Assembly: GCA_002842855.1 (NCBI GenBank)
Contig: PHEE01000007.1
Span: 92,307-156,306, forward strand
Direction: 5' to 3'
From: Alphaproteobacteria bacterium HGW-Alphaproteobacteria-4
Lineage (GTDB): Bacteria; Pseudomonadota; Alphaproteobacteria; Rhodobacterales; Rhodobacteraceae
Length of the DNA: 64,000 bases
A program made the translations under genes and the position numbers. Of the stretch, positions 1 through 7,416 are shown one piece after another (positions within the stretch are counted from its first letter, which is position 1; the number at the start of each line of letters is the position of its first letter). The notes below the pieces were generated by a model that was not told the origin of the DNA, searched no databases, and saw nothing but the letters and a program-made list of their open reading frames with translations.

Positions 1-696
1 CTGGCCAACCCCGATCGCTGGTTCGGCCCCGGCCTTGCGCGCGCACTTGGCAACACGCTGGCCGTCTGCGGAATCGCGGCGGTGCTGACTGTGCTCGCGG
101 CGGTTGTGATGGTCTATGGCACCCGGCTTTCAGGCCGCCGGTTGCCGCGCACGCTGCTGCCGCTGACCACGCTTGGCTACGCCGCCCCCGGCGCGGTGCT
201 TGCGGTGGGGATTCTTATTCCGCTTGCCGCGCTTGACCACCGCATCGCCGATGGCTGGCTGGCGCTGACCGGCACCGACCCCGGCCTGCTGCTGACTGGT
301 TCGGCAGCGGCGGTGGTGCTGGCCTACCTCGTGCGTTTTTTTGCGGTGGCCGAAGGCGCGGTAGATGGCGCTTTCGGGCGCATCCCGCCCTCGCTACCGA
401 TGGCCGCGCGCTCGCTTGGCCGTTCTGCCGGCCGCACCTTGGGCGAGGTGTATCTGCCGCTGATGCGCGGTTCGGTGGCCTCGGCGTTGCTGCTGGTGTT
501 TGTCGATAGCGTGAAGGAACTGCCCGCAACCATGCTGTTGCGCCCCTTCAACTTTGAAACGCTGGCCACCCGCGTGCACGAAAAGGCCAGCCTTGAAAAC
601 CTCGGGGACGCCGCCCCAGCGGCCCTTCTGGTAATGGCGGTGGGGCTGGCGGCGGTGGCACTGCTGGCCCGCGCGAACCTGCGCGACTCCACCTGA
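1..696 (+). CDS. Fe(III)-type ABC transporter permease, C-terminal part (cut by window edge)
   Basis: The reading frame is open from base 1, so this is the last 231 codons of a longer permease. It has alternating hydrophobic segments and the binding-protein-dependent permease loop around EVYLPLMRGSVASA, followed by a segment with KELPATMLL, the pattern of FbpB/AfuB-type iron(III) permeases with two fused six-helix halves. It would sit in the inner membrane and couple to an ATPase through the EAA-like loop. The substrate is inferred only from family resemblance. No other gene of this transporter is in the window, so binding protein and ATPase, if adjacent, lie to the left. Confidence 0.85.
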   Translation: MANPDRWFGPGLARALGNTLAVCGIAAVLTVLAAVVMVYGTRLSGRRLPRTLLPLTTLGYAAPGAVLAVGILIPLAALDHRIADGWLALTGTDPGLLLTGSAAAVVLAYLVRFFAVAEGAVDGAFGRIPPSLPMAARSLGRSAGRTLGEVYLPLMRGSVASALLLVFVDSVKELPATMLLRPFNFETLATRVHEKASLENLGDAAPAALLVMAVGLAAVALLARANLRDST

Positions 697-743
697 GCGC
701 AGGGCTTGCAGGGCGGCACGCGGGGCGCTAATGCGTGGCCAAT

Positions 744-818
744 GCCGGTGTAGCTCAGGGGTAGAGCTGCGATTTTGTAAGTCGAGGGTCGGGGGTTCGA
801 ATCCCTCCACCGGCACCA
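744..818 (+). tRNA. tRNA-Thr (anticodon TGT), CCA encoded
   Basis: A complete cloverleaf can be drawn. The acceptor stem GCCGGTG pairs with CACCGGC, the D-arm is GCTC/GAGC, and the anticodon arm GCGAT/GTCGA surrounds loop TTTGTAA with anticodon TGT. The T-arm has the GGTTCGAATCC core, and discriminator A is followed by a genomically encoded CCA at 816-818. The anticodon stem has one G-A mismatch at its base and one T-G pair. It reads ACA and, by wobble, other threonine codons. The gene stands alone between the iron permease and a convergent DUF1684 gene. Confidence 0.95.
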
Positions 819-826
819 GACCCCCG

Positions 827-1612
827 TTACGGTTTCATCTCGCCCGCCTCGATTGCAAAGGGCAGCACGTTTTCGGGCGGCGGCAGCGGGCAGATGGCGT
901 GTTCGGTGAACGCGCAGGGCGGGCTGAAGGCGCGGTTGAAATCCAGCGTGATCCAGCCCTCGCCAATGTCGTCGGGGATCAGAAACCGGCCCGCGCCATA
1001 GGTGCTTTCGCGCGCCGTCAGATCGCGAAACACGAACATCGGCTTGCCGCCCTTGATATGCGTTGGCAACAGGGTGACCTGCCGCCCGGCGTGGGTGAAG
1101 CGGGCGCGGTGTGTCACTGTCACCCGCTCTGCATGGCCCCCCCGCAGCGCGATGCCGCGCGCCTCGGGTGTGGGCAGCACCTGCCAGTCGGCGCGAAGGC
1201 ACCAGGCGGGCGCGGGCGGAAAATACCGCAACCCTGCAAACGCGGCCCGCGCCGCGCTGTCAAGGTCGCGCACCCGCAGCGCGGGCGCACCCTCGACCGT
1301 GTGGATCTCGAGCATAAGCCGCCCCACTGCAAGCCGGGGCGGGGTCTCGGGCCCTGCCGCGAACGGCAGCGCGGCAGCGCCCTCGGGCGTCAGAGTCGCC
1401 TGCCCGTCGGGGCCAAGCAGCAGTGTGCCCAACCGCTCCGGGCCGACGCCAAGCACGATATCGTTGCCCGGCCCGCGCCCCACGCTTTGCGCCCCCGGCA
1501 CCAGTGGCACCCGGTCGGTCAGGTTCAGCCAGCCATCATCGGCGGCCAGCGCGGCAAGGCGGCGGGCGCGCCAGTCTGCGAGGTCGTTCAAGAAATCCGG
1601 GTCGGCGGGCAT
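827..1612 (-). CDS. DUF1684 family protein
   Basis: A 261-aa soluble protein. The C-terminal half carries the family signature: an R-x-S-TYGAGRFL segment, then VTLDFN-like ITLDFNRAFSPPCAF and the PLPPPENVLPF motif before the end. The N-terminal DWRARR...DGWLNL segment is also typical. The family function is unknown. The start at 1612 was chosen because an AGGAG ribosome site lies 8 nt upstream; the frame is open 18 codons further but without such a site. It is convergent with the tRNA-Thr gene and sits downstream of a cytochrome c gene, 118 bp away, so membership in that operon is uncertain. Confidence 0.85.
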   Translation of the reverse strand: MPADPDFLNDLADWRARRLAALAADDGWLNLTDRVPLVPGAQSVGRGPGNDIVLGVGPERLGTLLLGPDGQATLTPEGAAALPFAAGPETPPRLAVGRLMLEIHTVEGAPALRVRDLDSAARAAFAGLRYFPPAPAWCLRADWQVLPTPEARGIALRGGHAERVTVTHRARFTHAGRQVTLLPTHIKGGKPMFVFRDLTARESTYGAGRFLIPDDIGEGWITLDFNRAFSPPCAFTEHAICPLPPPENVLPFAIEAGEMKP

Positions 1613-1729
1613 CGGTTGCTCCTGCAAGGCACCGCGCCAATGTGGCGCCACCAGCGCCCGGCGCAAGCCCTATCCGCTGCCCGGCCCGCGAACACTCGGG
1701 CGGGGCAGGGGCGCCCCGCCCGGTCAGCC

Positions 1730-2173
1730 CTATTGCTTCAACGTGATCTCGCGCTGAAACGCCGCCTCGCGTTCGGGCCATGTGCTTTTGATGTAGCTCA
1801 GCACCGCCAGAATATCCTCTTCCGAGAGGATGTCCTTGAACCCCGGCATGTCGCTTTCATAGCCATTTCCGACCACGGCTGCGGTGCCCCAATAGATGAT
1901 CTGCGCCAATACCGTGTCGGAATGGTGCCAGGTATGGCCGCTCGGGTCATGCGGCGGCGCGGGGTAGCGACCGTTGGGGCCGGGGCGCTTCCAGTCGGGC
2001 TGGCCTTCAAGGTTGGCGCCGTGGCACGCGGCGCAGAACCCGGCATAGACCTCGCCGCCGCGGGCAACCTGATCGGCGCTGACAAAGCCCGCACGGGGCG
2101 CGGCAAGCAGCCAGGCCCCCGCGGCAAGGCCTGCAGCAAGGGTCAGCGTGGCAAGAACATGGCTGCGTTTCAT
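1730..2173 (-). CDS. Small mono-haem c-type cytochrome
   Basis: A 147-aa protein with an N-terminal hydrophobic segment (residues about 7-25) that is a signal peptide or membrane anchor. One haem-binding CAACH motif follows at about residue 53. The downstream MPGF segment supplies a plausible axial Met, and the ILAVLSYIKSTWP ending is typical of class I cytochromes that shuttle electrons in the periplasm. A run of G precedes the ATG as ribosome site. It lies behind the His-rich peptide gene on the same strand. Electron donor and acceptor cannot be told from sequence. Confidence 0.88.
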   Translation of the reverse strand: MKRSHVLATLTLAAGLAAGAWLLAAPRAGFVSADQVARGGEVYAGFCAACHGANLEGQPDWKRPGPNGRYPAPPHDPSGHTWHHSDTVLAQIIYWGTAAVVGNGYESDMPGFKDILSEEDILAVLSYIKSTWPEREAAFQREITLKQ

Positions 2174-2306
2174 GGTTGCCCCCCAGTCATGGTCAGGGGC
2201 AGGGGCAGGGCGGCGCCGTGGCGCGGGTAGGGTTGGTGTGTCATGTGATGCTCCGATCCGCCTCTGGGGCGGCCTGGTGGAAACTGCCGCGCGCAGGGCG
2301 CGGCGC

Positions 2307-2660
2307 TCAGGCGGCGGCGGAGCGGCGTGGAGGGCGCGGCAGCGGCGCAGGCGTGCGCCCGGCGGCGCGAGGCGCCTCGGCTGCGTGTGCCAGCCGCGCT
2401 ACTCTGCGGGCAGGGCCAGCCAGCGGCAGCGTGTTGGCGGGGTCGGCGGCGCCGATACAACCAATCGTACAGGCCAGATCGCGTGGCGCGGTGGTGTCGG
2501 GGGGCATTTCGCCTGCGACCGCCGGCATATCCTGGGCGTGGGCGTGGGCGTGGGCGTGCGGCGCGGCCGGAGCCATTGGCGGCATCGCCAGCGCCGCAAG
2601 TGCAAGCGCAAGGCACAGCAATAGCGCCGACAGGCGCGGGGGGATCTGCCGCAAGGTCAT
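2307..2660 (-). CDS. Small exported His-rich protein, unknown function
   Basis: A 117-aa frame with a convincing signal peptide (residues about 1-32), then a four-fold His-Ala run (HAHAHAHA) and one CTIGC pair of cysteines. The tail is Pro/Arg/Ala-rich. Such layouts occur in small periplasmic metal-related proteins of this group, so copper or another transition metal is a guess. A GAGG site precedes the ATG. The proline-rich tail could be partly compositional, so whether the whole frame is translated is less certain. It lies between the SDR gene and the cytochrome c gene, all on the minus strand. Confidence 0.5.
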   Translation of the reverse strand: MTLRQIPPRLSALLLCLALALAALAMPPMAPAAPHAHAHAHAQDMPAVAGEMPPDTTAPRDLACTIGCIGAADPANTLPLAGPARRVARLAHAAEAPRAAGRTPAPLPRPPRRSAAA

Positions 2661-2732
2661 GCCCAGCCTCTAACCCCGCCCGCGCAACCGATCAAGCGGC
2701 CTGGCCCGCGCCGCCGATCACATTGCCGCGTC

Positions 2733-3470
2733 TCAGGCAAATAGCCGCAGGTAGAGCCGCCGCGGCAGCATGGGCGCCGCGCGAAAGAGCCAGGCGAAGG
2801 GCCGCGGAAAGCTGGTAGCAAAGCGGCGGCTGCGCATCGCGGCCAACACCGCCGCCGCTGCCGCCTCGGGCGTCATGATTTGCGGCATCGCAAAATCGTT
2901 CTTGGCCGTCAACCGCGTGGCGATGAAGCCGGGGTTGACCATTTGCACCCGCACCCCGGTTCGGTGCAAGTCGGCGTCAAGCGTTTCGGCCAGATGCATC
3001 AGCCCCGCCTTGCCCGCGCCATAACCGATTGCCCCCGGCAGCCCGCGATACCCCGCAAGCGAGCCGATCAGCACCACATGGCCCCTGTCTTGCGCAATGA
3101 ACCCCGGCAGGCACAGCCCCAGCACCCGCAACGCCCCGATGAAATTGGCCTCGGCCATTGCCACCGCCGCATCGGTGCTCCAGCCCTGCGCGCGCATCGG
3201 CTCATAAAGCCCGACCGAGTAGATGATGCCATCAATCTGCCCGATCCGCCCTGCAAGCGCCGCAACCGAGGCGGCGTCGGTCACATCGACCGGCAGGCAT
3301 TCGGCATCGCGCAAACCAGCGGCGACCTCGGCCAACCGCGCGCCGTTGCGCGCCGACAGCAAGAGCCGCGCCCCCTGCGCATCGAGCGCTTGCGCAAGGG
3401 CGCGGCCCAGCCCCTCGCTCGCCCCGACAATCCAGTAGCGGCGGCCTTCAAAAACCAGGGCATCTTTCAT
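2733..3470 (-). CDS. Short-chain dehydrogenase/reductase, last gene of the RpoE-linked lipid operon
   Basis: A 245-aa classical SDR. It has the NAD(P)-binding G16-x3-G20-x-G22 motif (GASEGLG), the catalytic Y150-x3-K154 (YGAGK) and a Ser in the preceding LIGSLAG strand. The C-terminal segment is hydrophobic and basic, suggesting membrane association, in keeping with a lipid substrate. The start overlaps the stop of the methyltransferase gene (ATGA), so the two are translationally coupled. Substrate unknown. By position it probably acts on modified acyl chains or precursors made by its neighbours. Confidence 0.9.
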   Translation of the reverse strand: MKDALVFEGRRYWIVGASEGLGRALAQALDAQGARLLLSARNGARLAEVAAGLRDAECLPVDVTDAASVAALAGRIGQIDGIIYSVGLYEPMRAQGWSTDAAVAMAEANFIGALRVLGLCLPGFIAQDRGHVVLIGSLAGYRGLPGAIGYGAGKAGLMHLAETLDADLHRTGVRVQMVNPGFIATRLTAKNDFAMPQIMTPEAAAAAVLAAMRSRRFATSFPRPFAWLFRAAPMLPRRLYLRLFA

Positions 3471-4624
3471 GCGTGCCGCAGCTCGATCTGCATCACGTCG
3501 GTGTGCCCGGTGGCGAAGGCCGCCGCACAGGTGCCGAGGTAGTATTGCCAGTTGCGCAGAAAGGCGTCGTCATGCCCCAACCGCTTGATGCGCGGCGCCG
3601 CCTCGGCCATCCGCGCCGACCACTGTCGCAGCGTTGCGGCATAATCCTGCCCGAAGGCAAACGGCGTCTGGGCCGCCAACCCGGCGCGGCGGGCCTGATC
3701 GGCCACCATCGCGGGGCTTGTCAGCATGCCACCGGGAAAGGTGTAGCGGCGGATATAGTCAGACCCGGCGCGATAGATCGAGAAATAGGCATCGGGCACG
3801 GTAATTGCCTGAATCACGGCGCGGCCCCCCTCGGCCAGCCGCGCCTTGAGGGTGGCGAAATAGGTCGGCCAATAGGCCTCGCCCACCGCCTCGATCATCT
3901 CGATCGACACGATGGCATCGAACTTGCCTTGGGTCGCGCGGTAGTCTTGAAGCCTGATCTCGGCGCGGCCATCCAGTCGCGCGTCGGCATAGCCCTTTTG
4001 CGCGGGCGAAATCGTCAGCCCGGTCACCCGGCGCCCATCGCCGGCCGCCCGCTCGGCGAACCCGCCCCAGCCGCATCCTACCTCAAGCACCGATTCGGCA
4101 TCTCCGATATGGTTCAAGATGCGGTCGTATTTGCGCATCTGGCCACGGTAGAGGTCGCTATCATCCGGTGCGAAAAGCGCCGAGGAATAGGTCATCGAGG
4201 GGTCGAGCCAGAGCTGGTAGAACTCGTTGCCGACGTCGTAATGCGCGCGAATGTTGCGTGCCGCCCCGCGTGTGGAATTGGCGCGCAAGATGCGGTCGGC
4301 AAGCCGGAAGCGCAGCTGGTGCCAGCGATCGGCGTAGGTGAACGCTGCCAGCTGGTCGCGGTTCATCAGCCCCATCTGCGCCAGCTTCTCAACGCTTGAT
4401 GTGTGCCATAGCCCCGCCACATAGGTCTCGCCCAGCCCGATGTCGCCGCGCGCCGCCATTGCGGTGACCACCGACCAATCGGTGATGTGCATGTCGGCCG
4501 CAGGTTCACCCGCGCCAAAGCTGATCGTGTCGCCCTCGGGCGTTGTCAGCACAAGGCTGCCTTGGCGGATCCCGGCGAGGGCATCAAGAAACTCGCGGCG
4601 AATGCGGCCACTGAGATAAATCAT
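3467..4624 (-). CDS. Cyclopropane-fatty-acyl-phospholipid synthase-like SAM methyltransferase
   Basis: A 385-aa protein of the CFA synthase family. The N-terminal lipid-binding region is followed by HYDVGNEFYQLWLD, the SAM-binding loop VLEVGCGWGGFAE, IEMIEAVGE, and the C-terminal YIFPGG-like YTFPGGML. Members methylate double bonds of phospholipid acyl chains, giving cyclopropane or methyl-branched products. The start at 4624 was chosen because it overlaps the stop of the DUF1365 gene in ATGA. In Rhodobacter sphaeroides, to my recollection, related genes beside rpoE-chrR and a cfa-like gene take part in furan fatty acid synthesis. The exact reaction here is inferred. Confidence 0.9.
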   Translation of the reverse strand: MIYLSGRIRREFLDALAGIRQGSLVLTTPEGDTISFGAGEPAADMHITDWSVVTAMAARGDIGLGETYVAGLWHTSSVEKLAQMGLMNRDQLAAFTYADRWHQLRFRLADRILRANSTRGAARNIRAHYDVGNEFYQLWLDPSMTYSSALFAPDDSDLYRGQMRKYDRILNHIGDAESVLEVGCGWGGFAERAAGDGRRVTGLTISPAQKGYADARLDGRAEIRLQDYRATQGKFDAIVSIEMIEAVGEAYWPTYFATLKARLAEGGRAVIQAITVPDAYFSIYRAGSDYIRRYTFPGGMLTSPAMVADQARRAGLAAQTPFAFGQDYAATLRQWSARMAEAAPRIKRLGHDDAFLRNWQYYLGTCAAAFATGHTDVMQIELRHA

Positions 4625-5370
4625 CCGCTGATCTCCTGCGTCGGGGGCGCCGGGCGGCGGCGGTAGCGCGCGCCCTTCAGCCAAAGTTTAAGGGCCTGCC
4701 AATAGATCAACGCCACCGTGCGACCGGGCCCGAACGGCCGCCGCAGCGCTGCGCCAAGGATCGCGCGGTTGGTCAGCGGGCGTCGGTGCCCGGTCAGCGT
4801 GGCCACCACCCCCTCGCCGTGCGATTCATGCGCGATGCGGATGCTAACATGGCGTGCATCGATGGCGAAGCGGAAGCGATAGCCCCCCGCAACATCCTGA
4901 AAAGGCGAAACATGCAGCAGTTTTTCGGCGGTAATTTCAGCGTCGGCGGTGATCGGCGCAAAGCCGGGAAGCGCACAAAAATAGCTGTGGCGGTCGCCAA
5001 AGGTATTGTTGACCTCGGCAATGACCGCCAGCAGCGCCTCGCCCTGAAATGCCAGCCAGAAGCTGACCGGGTTAAAGCGAAATCCTGCCATGCGCGGCTG
5101 TGTCAAAAGCCCAATACGCATGTCGCGCAGCCCCCGCGCCGCCAGCACAGCGCGTGCCCACGCCACGCCTTGCCCGGCGCCACGGGTGCCGCCATGGTCG
5201 CGGTCATGCACCGCCAAGAGATTGGCGCGGTTGCGTGAAAACAGTGCGGGCCCCGCCGCGCTTTCGGGGTCGATCAGCACATAATCGACCGCGTAGCGAA
5301 AGGCGTTGGCAATGCTGCCCGCCCGCGCGTGGGTGGTAGTGGCTGCAAGGTGTTCGGGCCAGTGGCTCAT
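4621..5370 (-). CDS. DUF1365 family protein
   Basis: A 249-aa protein with the DUF1365 hallmarks: the early YAVDYVLID, RMAGFRFNPVSFW, EVNNTFGDRHSY, KLLHVSPF and the final IYWQALKLWLKG helix. This family nearly always travels with an FAD oxidoreductase and a CFA-like methyltransferase, as here, and its biochemical role is not settled. The start overlaps the stop of the flavin oxidoreductase gene by ATGA, and its own stop overlaps the methyltransferase start. That arrangement indicates tight co-translation under the divergent RpoE-type promoter. Confidence 0.9.
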   Translation of the reverse strand: MSHWPEHLAATTTHARAGSIANAFRYAVDYVLIDPESAAGPALFSRNRANLLAVHDRDHGGTRGAGQGVAWARAVLAARGLRDMRIGLLTQPRMAGFRFNPVSFWLAFQGEALLAVIAEVNNTFGDRHSYFCALPGFAPITADAEITAEKLLHVSPFQDVAGGYRFRFAIDARHVSIRIAHESHGEGVVATLTGHRRPLTNRAILGAALRRPFGPGRTVALIYWQALKLWLKGARYRRRPAPPTQEISG

Positions 5371-6650
5371 GCGAATTGCCGCCCCATTTCGCGGGCAACC
5401 CGCACCGCGCTGGCAAACCCGTCCTCGTGAAAGCCGTGGCGCGCCCAGGCACCGGCAAACCACACCCGCCCGACCCCTTGCAGCGCCGGAACCTCGACCT
5501 GCGCGGCAATCGCGGCGCGGTCAAACACCGGGTGGCGAAAAACCTGCTCGTCGTAAATCATATCGTCGCGAATTGGCTCGGCCGGGTTGAGCGTGACAAA
5601 CAGCGGGTCGGATTCTGGGATGCCTTGCAAGCGGTTCATCCAGTAGGTCACGCCGATGGCCGCCTGCGGGCGCCGCGTATCGGCCTTGTAGACCCAGGAT
5701 GACCAGCAGGCGCGACGCTTGGGCATTTGCGCCTCATCACGGTGCAAGATCACTCGGTTATCCTGATACCCCAAAGCGCCCAGCACCCGCCGTTCGGCGC
5801 TGGTTGGCTGCGCCAAAAGCCGCAGTGCAACATCGGAATGGCAGGCGAAAATCACCTGGTCGTAGGCTTCGGCCCCGCCCTCGGCAGGGTGCACGCTGGC
5901 GCTCAGCGCCCCGCGCGTGACCGACCGCACCGGCGTGCCCGCCCGCAGTTTCACGCCCCGGCTGGCAAGGTTTGCGGTCAGGCGGCGCACATATTCGATG
6001 CTGCCCCCCGCGACCGTCCACCACTGGTGCTGCCCGGTCATCGTCAAGAGGGCATGGTTGCGGAAGAATTGCAGCAGGCTGCGGGCCGGAAAATCTGCAA
6101 TCTGCTCGGGCGGCGTTGACCAGATCGCCCCCGCCACCGGCAGCAGGTAATAGTTGCGAAATCCCGCCCCCATCCCCAGCCGGTCGCACAATGCACCAAT
6201 GCTCAGGTCGGCCTCGGACGCCGCTGCTTCGGCCCGCGCGTTGAACCGTGCGATATCGGCCAGCATGCGCAAATAGCCGGGGCGCAGCAAGTTGCGCCGT
6301 TGGCCGAACACGCTGCCAAGGTCGCGCAGCCCGTATTCGACCCGGCCGCCGTCAATGCTGGCGCCAAAGCTCATGTCGCTTTTCTGCACCGGCACCTCAA
6401 GCTCGGCAAACATGCGCGTAAGGTGCGGGTAGTTGGCGTAATTGAAGACGATGAAGCCGGTATCCACCGGTTGATCGCCACGCAGCCCCGCCAGCACGGT
6501 GCGGGCATGGCCGCCAAGCCTCGGCTCGGCCTCGTAAAGCGTGATTTCGTGTTGATCTGCAAGCAGATAGGCGGCCGCAAGGCCGGAAATGCCGCCGCCG
6601 ATAATGGCAATGCGCTGGCGGATGCGGGCCTGGGGAATGTCAAATGGCAT
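5367..6650 (-). CDS. FAD/NAD(P)-dependent amine-oxidase-like oxidoreductase, first gene of lipid operon
   Basis: A 427-aa flavoprotein with the dinucleotide motif G18-x-G20-x2-G23 (IGGGISGL), then YEAEPRLGGHART and a C-terminal FAD-closing segment VWFAGAWARHGFHEDGF. It resembles flavin proteins annotated as cyclopropane fatty acid-related oxidoreductases that desaturate or oxidise phospholipid acyl chains. The start at 6650 lies just downstream of an RpoE-type promoter (6675-6702). The frame is open much further upstream, but that part is antisense to rpoE and is not coding. It heads the FAD, DUF1365, methyltransferase, SDR operon. Confidence 0.9.
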   Translation of the reverse strand: MPFDIPQARIRQRIAIIGGGISGLAAAYLLADQHEITLYEAEPRLGGHARTVLAGLRGDQPVDTGFIVFNYANYPHLTRMFAELEVPVQKSDMSFGASIDGGRVEYGLRDLGSVFGQRRNLLRPGYLRMLADIARFNARAEAAASEADLSIGALCDRLGMGAGFRNYYLLPVAGAIWSTPPEQIADFPARSLLQFFRNHALLTMTGQHQWWTVAGGSIEYVRRLTANLASRGVKLRAGTPVRSVTRGALSASVHPAEGGAEAYDQVIFACHSDVALRLLAQPTSAERRVLGALGYQDNRVILHRDEAQMPKRRACWSSWVYKADTRRPQAAIGVTYWMNRLQGIPESDPLFVTLNPAEPIRDDMIYDEQVFRHPVFDRAAIAAQVEVPALQGVGRVWFAGAWARHGFHEDGFASAVRVAREMGRQFA

Positions 6651-6674
6651 GGGATCTCTCGCTGGTTTGCAGTC

Positions 6675-6702
6675 AATACGCCGCGCGCTGCGCCCTGGAT
6701 CA
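6675..6702 (-). promoter_or_regulatory. RpoE(ECF)-type promoter for the lipid operon
   Basis: Read on the minus strand: TGATCC at 6702-6697, 16 nt, then CGTATT at 6680-6675. It is followed by the flavin oxidoreductase start about 25 nt later. TGATCC with a CGTAT-like -10 is what I recall for the RpoE/ECF11 group. The same hexamers and spacing occur in the opposite direction in front of rpoE. Confidence 0.72.
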
Positions 6703-6724
6703 CGAAAATCGTGCAGATTTTCAG

Positions 6725-6752
6725 TGATCCGATCGCCGTGCTGGCGCGTAGA
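6725..6752 (+). promoter_or_regulatory. RpoE(ECF)-type autoregulatory promoter for rpoE-chrR
   Basis: TGATCC at 6725-6730, a 16-nt spacer, then CGTAGA at 6747-6752, upstream of rpoE. It implies that RpoE drives its own operon. The segment 6697-6730 between the two divergent promoters forms a dyad: GGATCAC and GAAAATC on the left mirror GATTTTC and GTGATCC on the right, with a short GTGCA centre and one extra A. Confidence 0.72.
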
Positions 6753-6881
6753 CTGGGCATGTTCGCTGATACCGTCCTTGCCGCCCCCCTTGACTGGCCC
6801 GCTCCGGCGGCGCCTTCTGGCGTGGCAAAGGCTCAAGCGAAAGGCAGACCCCGCGCCGTGACCCACCCGCCCGACACCTCG

Positions 6882-7415
6882 ATGACCGATGCAACCCGCT
6901 GGATGCTGGCGGTGCGTGATCGCCGCGACCGTACCGCCTTCGCCCGCCTCTATGACCATTTCGCGCCGCGCCTCAAGGGCATGGCGATGCGCGGCGGGTT
7001 GAACGCCGCGCTGGCCGAAGACGTGGTGCAGGATGTGATGCTGACGGTCTGGCACAAGGCCGCGCAATTCGACCCCGGCGTGGCGCCGGTTTCGGCTTGG
7101 GTTTACCGCATTGCCCGCAACCGCCAGATCGACATGGCCCGCAAACGCGCCCGCCCGCTGCCCGAGGAGTTGATCGAAGAGGCCTCGGAACCCGACACCC
7201 AGCAAATCTACGCGATGGAGCAGGAAGTTGGATTTCTGCAAGGCGCACTGGCAAAATTGGCCCCTGAGCAGCGGCAAATGATTGAAAAAGCTTATATGGG
7301 TGAACTCAGCCACTCTGAAATCCAGGCCGAGACGGGGCTTGCGCTGGGCACCATAAAATCGCGGATCCGGCTGGGGCTGGAACGTCTGCGGCACGAATTG
7401 AAGGAACTGCGCTGA
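6882..7415 (+). CDS. rpoE: ECF sigma factor RpoE (singlet-oxygen response type)
   Basis: A 177-aa ECF sigma factor. Region 2 covers FARLYDHFAPRLKGMAMRGG...EDVVQDVMLTVWHKA...VSAWVYRIARNRQIDMARK. Region 4 is the HTH ending SHSEIQAETGLALGTIKSRIRLGLERLRHEL. It directs RNA polymerase to TGATCC-type promoters when released by ChrR. chrR follows after a 1-nt gap. No strong ribosome site precedes the chosen ATG; an in-frame GTG at 6858 would add 8 residues. Assignment to the RpoE/ChrR (ECF11) group rests on the ChrR partner and on the lipid operon opposite. Confidence 0.93.
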   Translation: MTDATRWMLAVRDRRDRTAFARLYDHFAPRLKGMAMRGGLNAALAEDVVQDVMLTVWHKAAQFDPGVAPVSAWVYRIARNRQIDMARKRARPLPEELIEEASEPDTQQIYAMEQEVGFLQGALAKLAPEQRQMIEKAYMGELSHSEIQAETGLALGTIKSRIRLGLERLRHELKELR

Positions 7416-7416
7416 C

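Noticed and set aside
731-2230. A 499-codon open frame on the plus strand opposite the DUF1684 and cytochrome c genes
   Set aside because: It begins inside the tRNA-Thr region, has Arg/Gly/Pro/His-rich composition typical of antisense GC-rich frames, and both genes on the other strand have clear family motifs.
2521-2580. Tandem GGGCGT runs as a repeat or small mobile element
   Set aside because: They simply encode the His-Ala run of the exported peptide on the minus strand.
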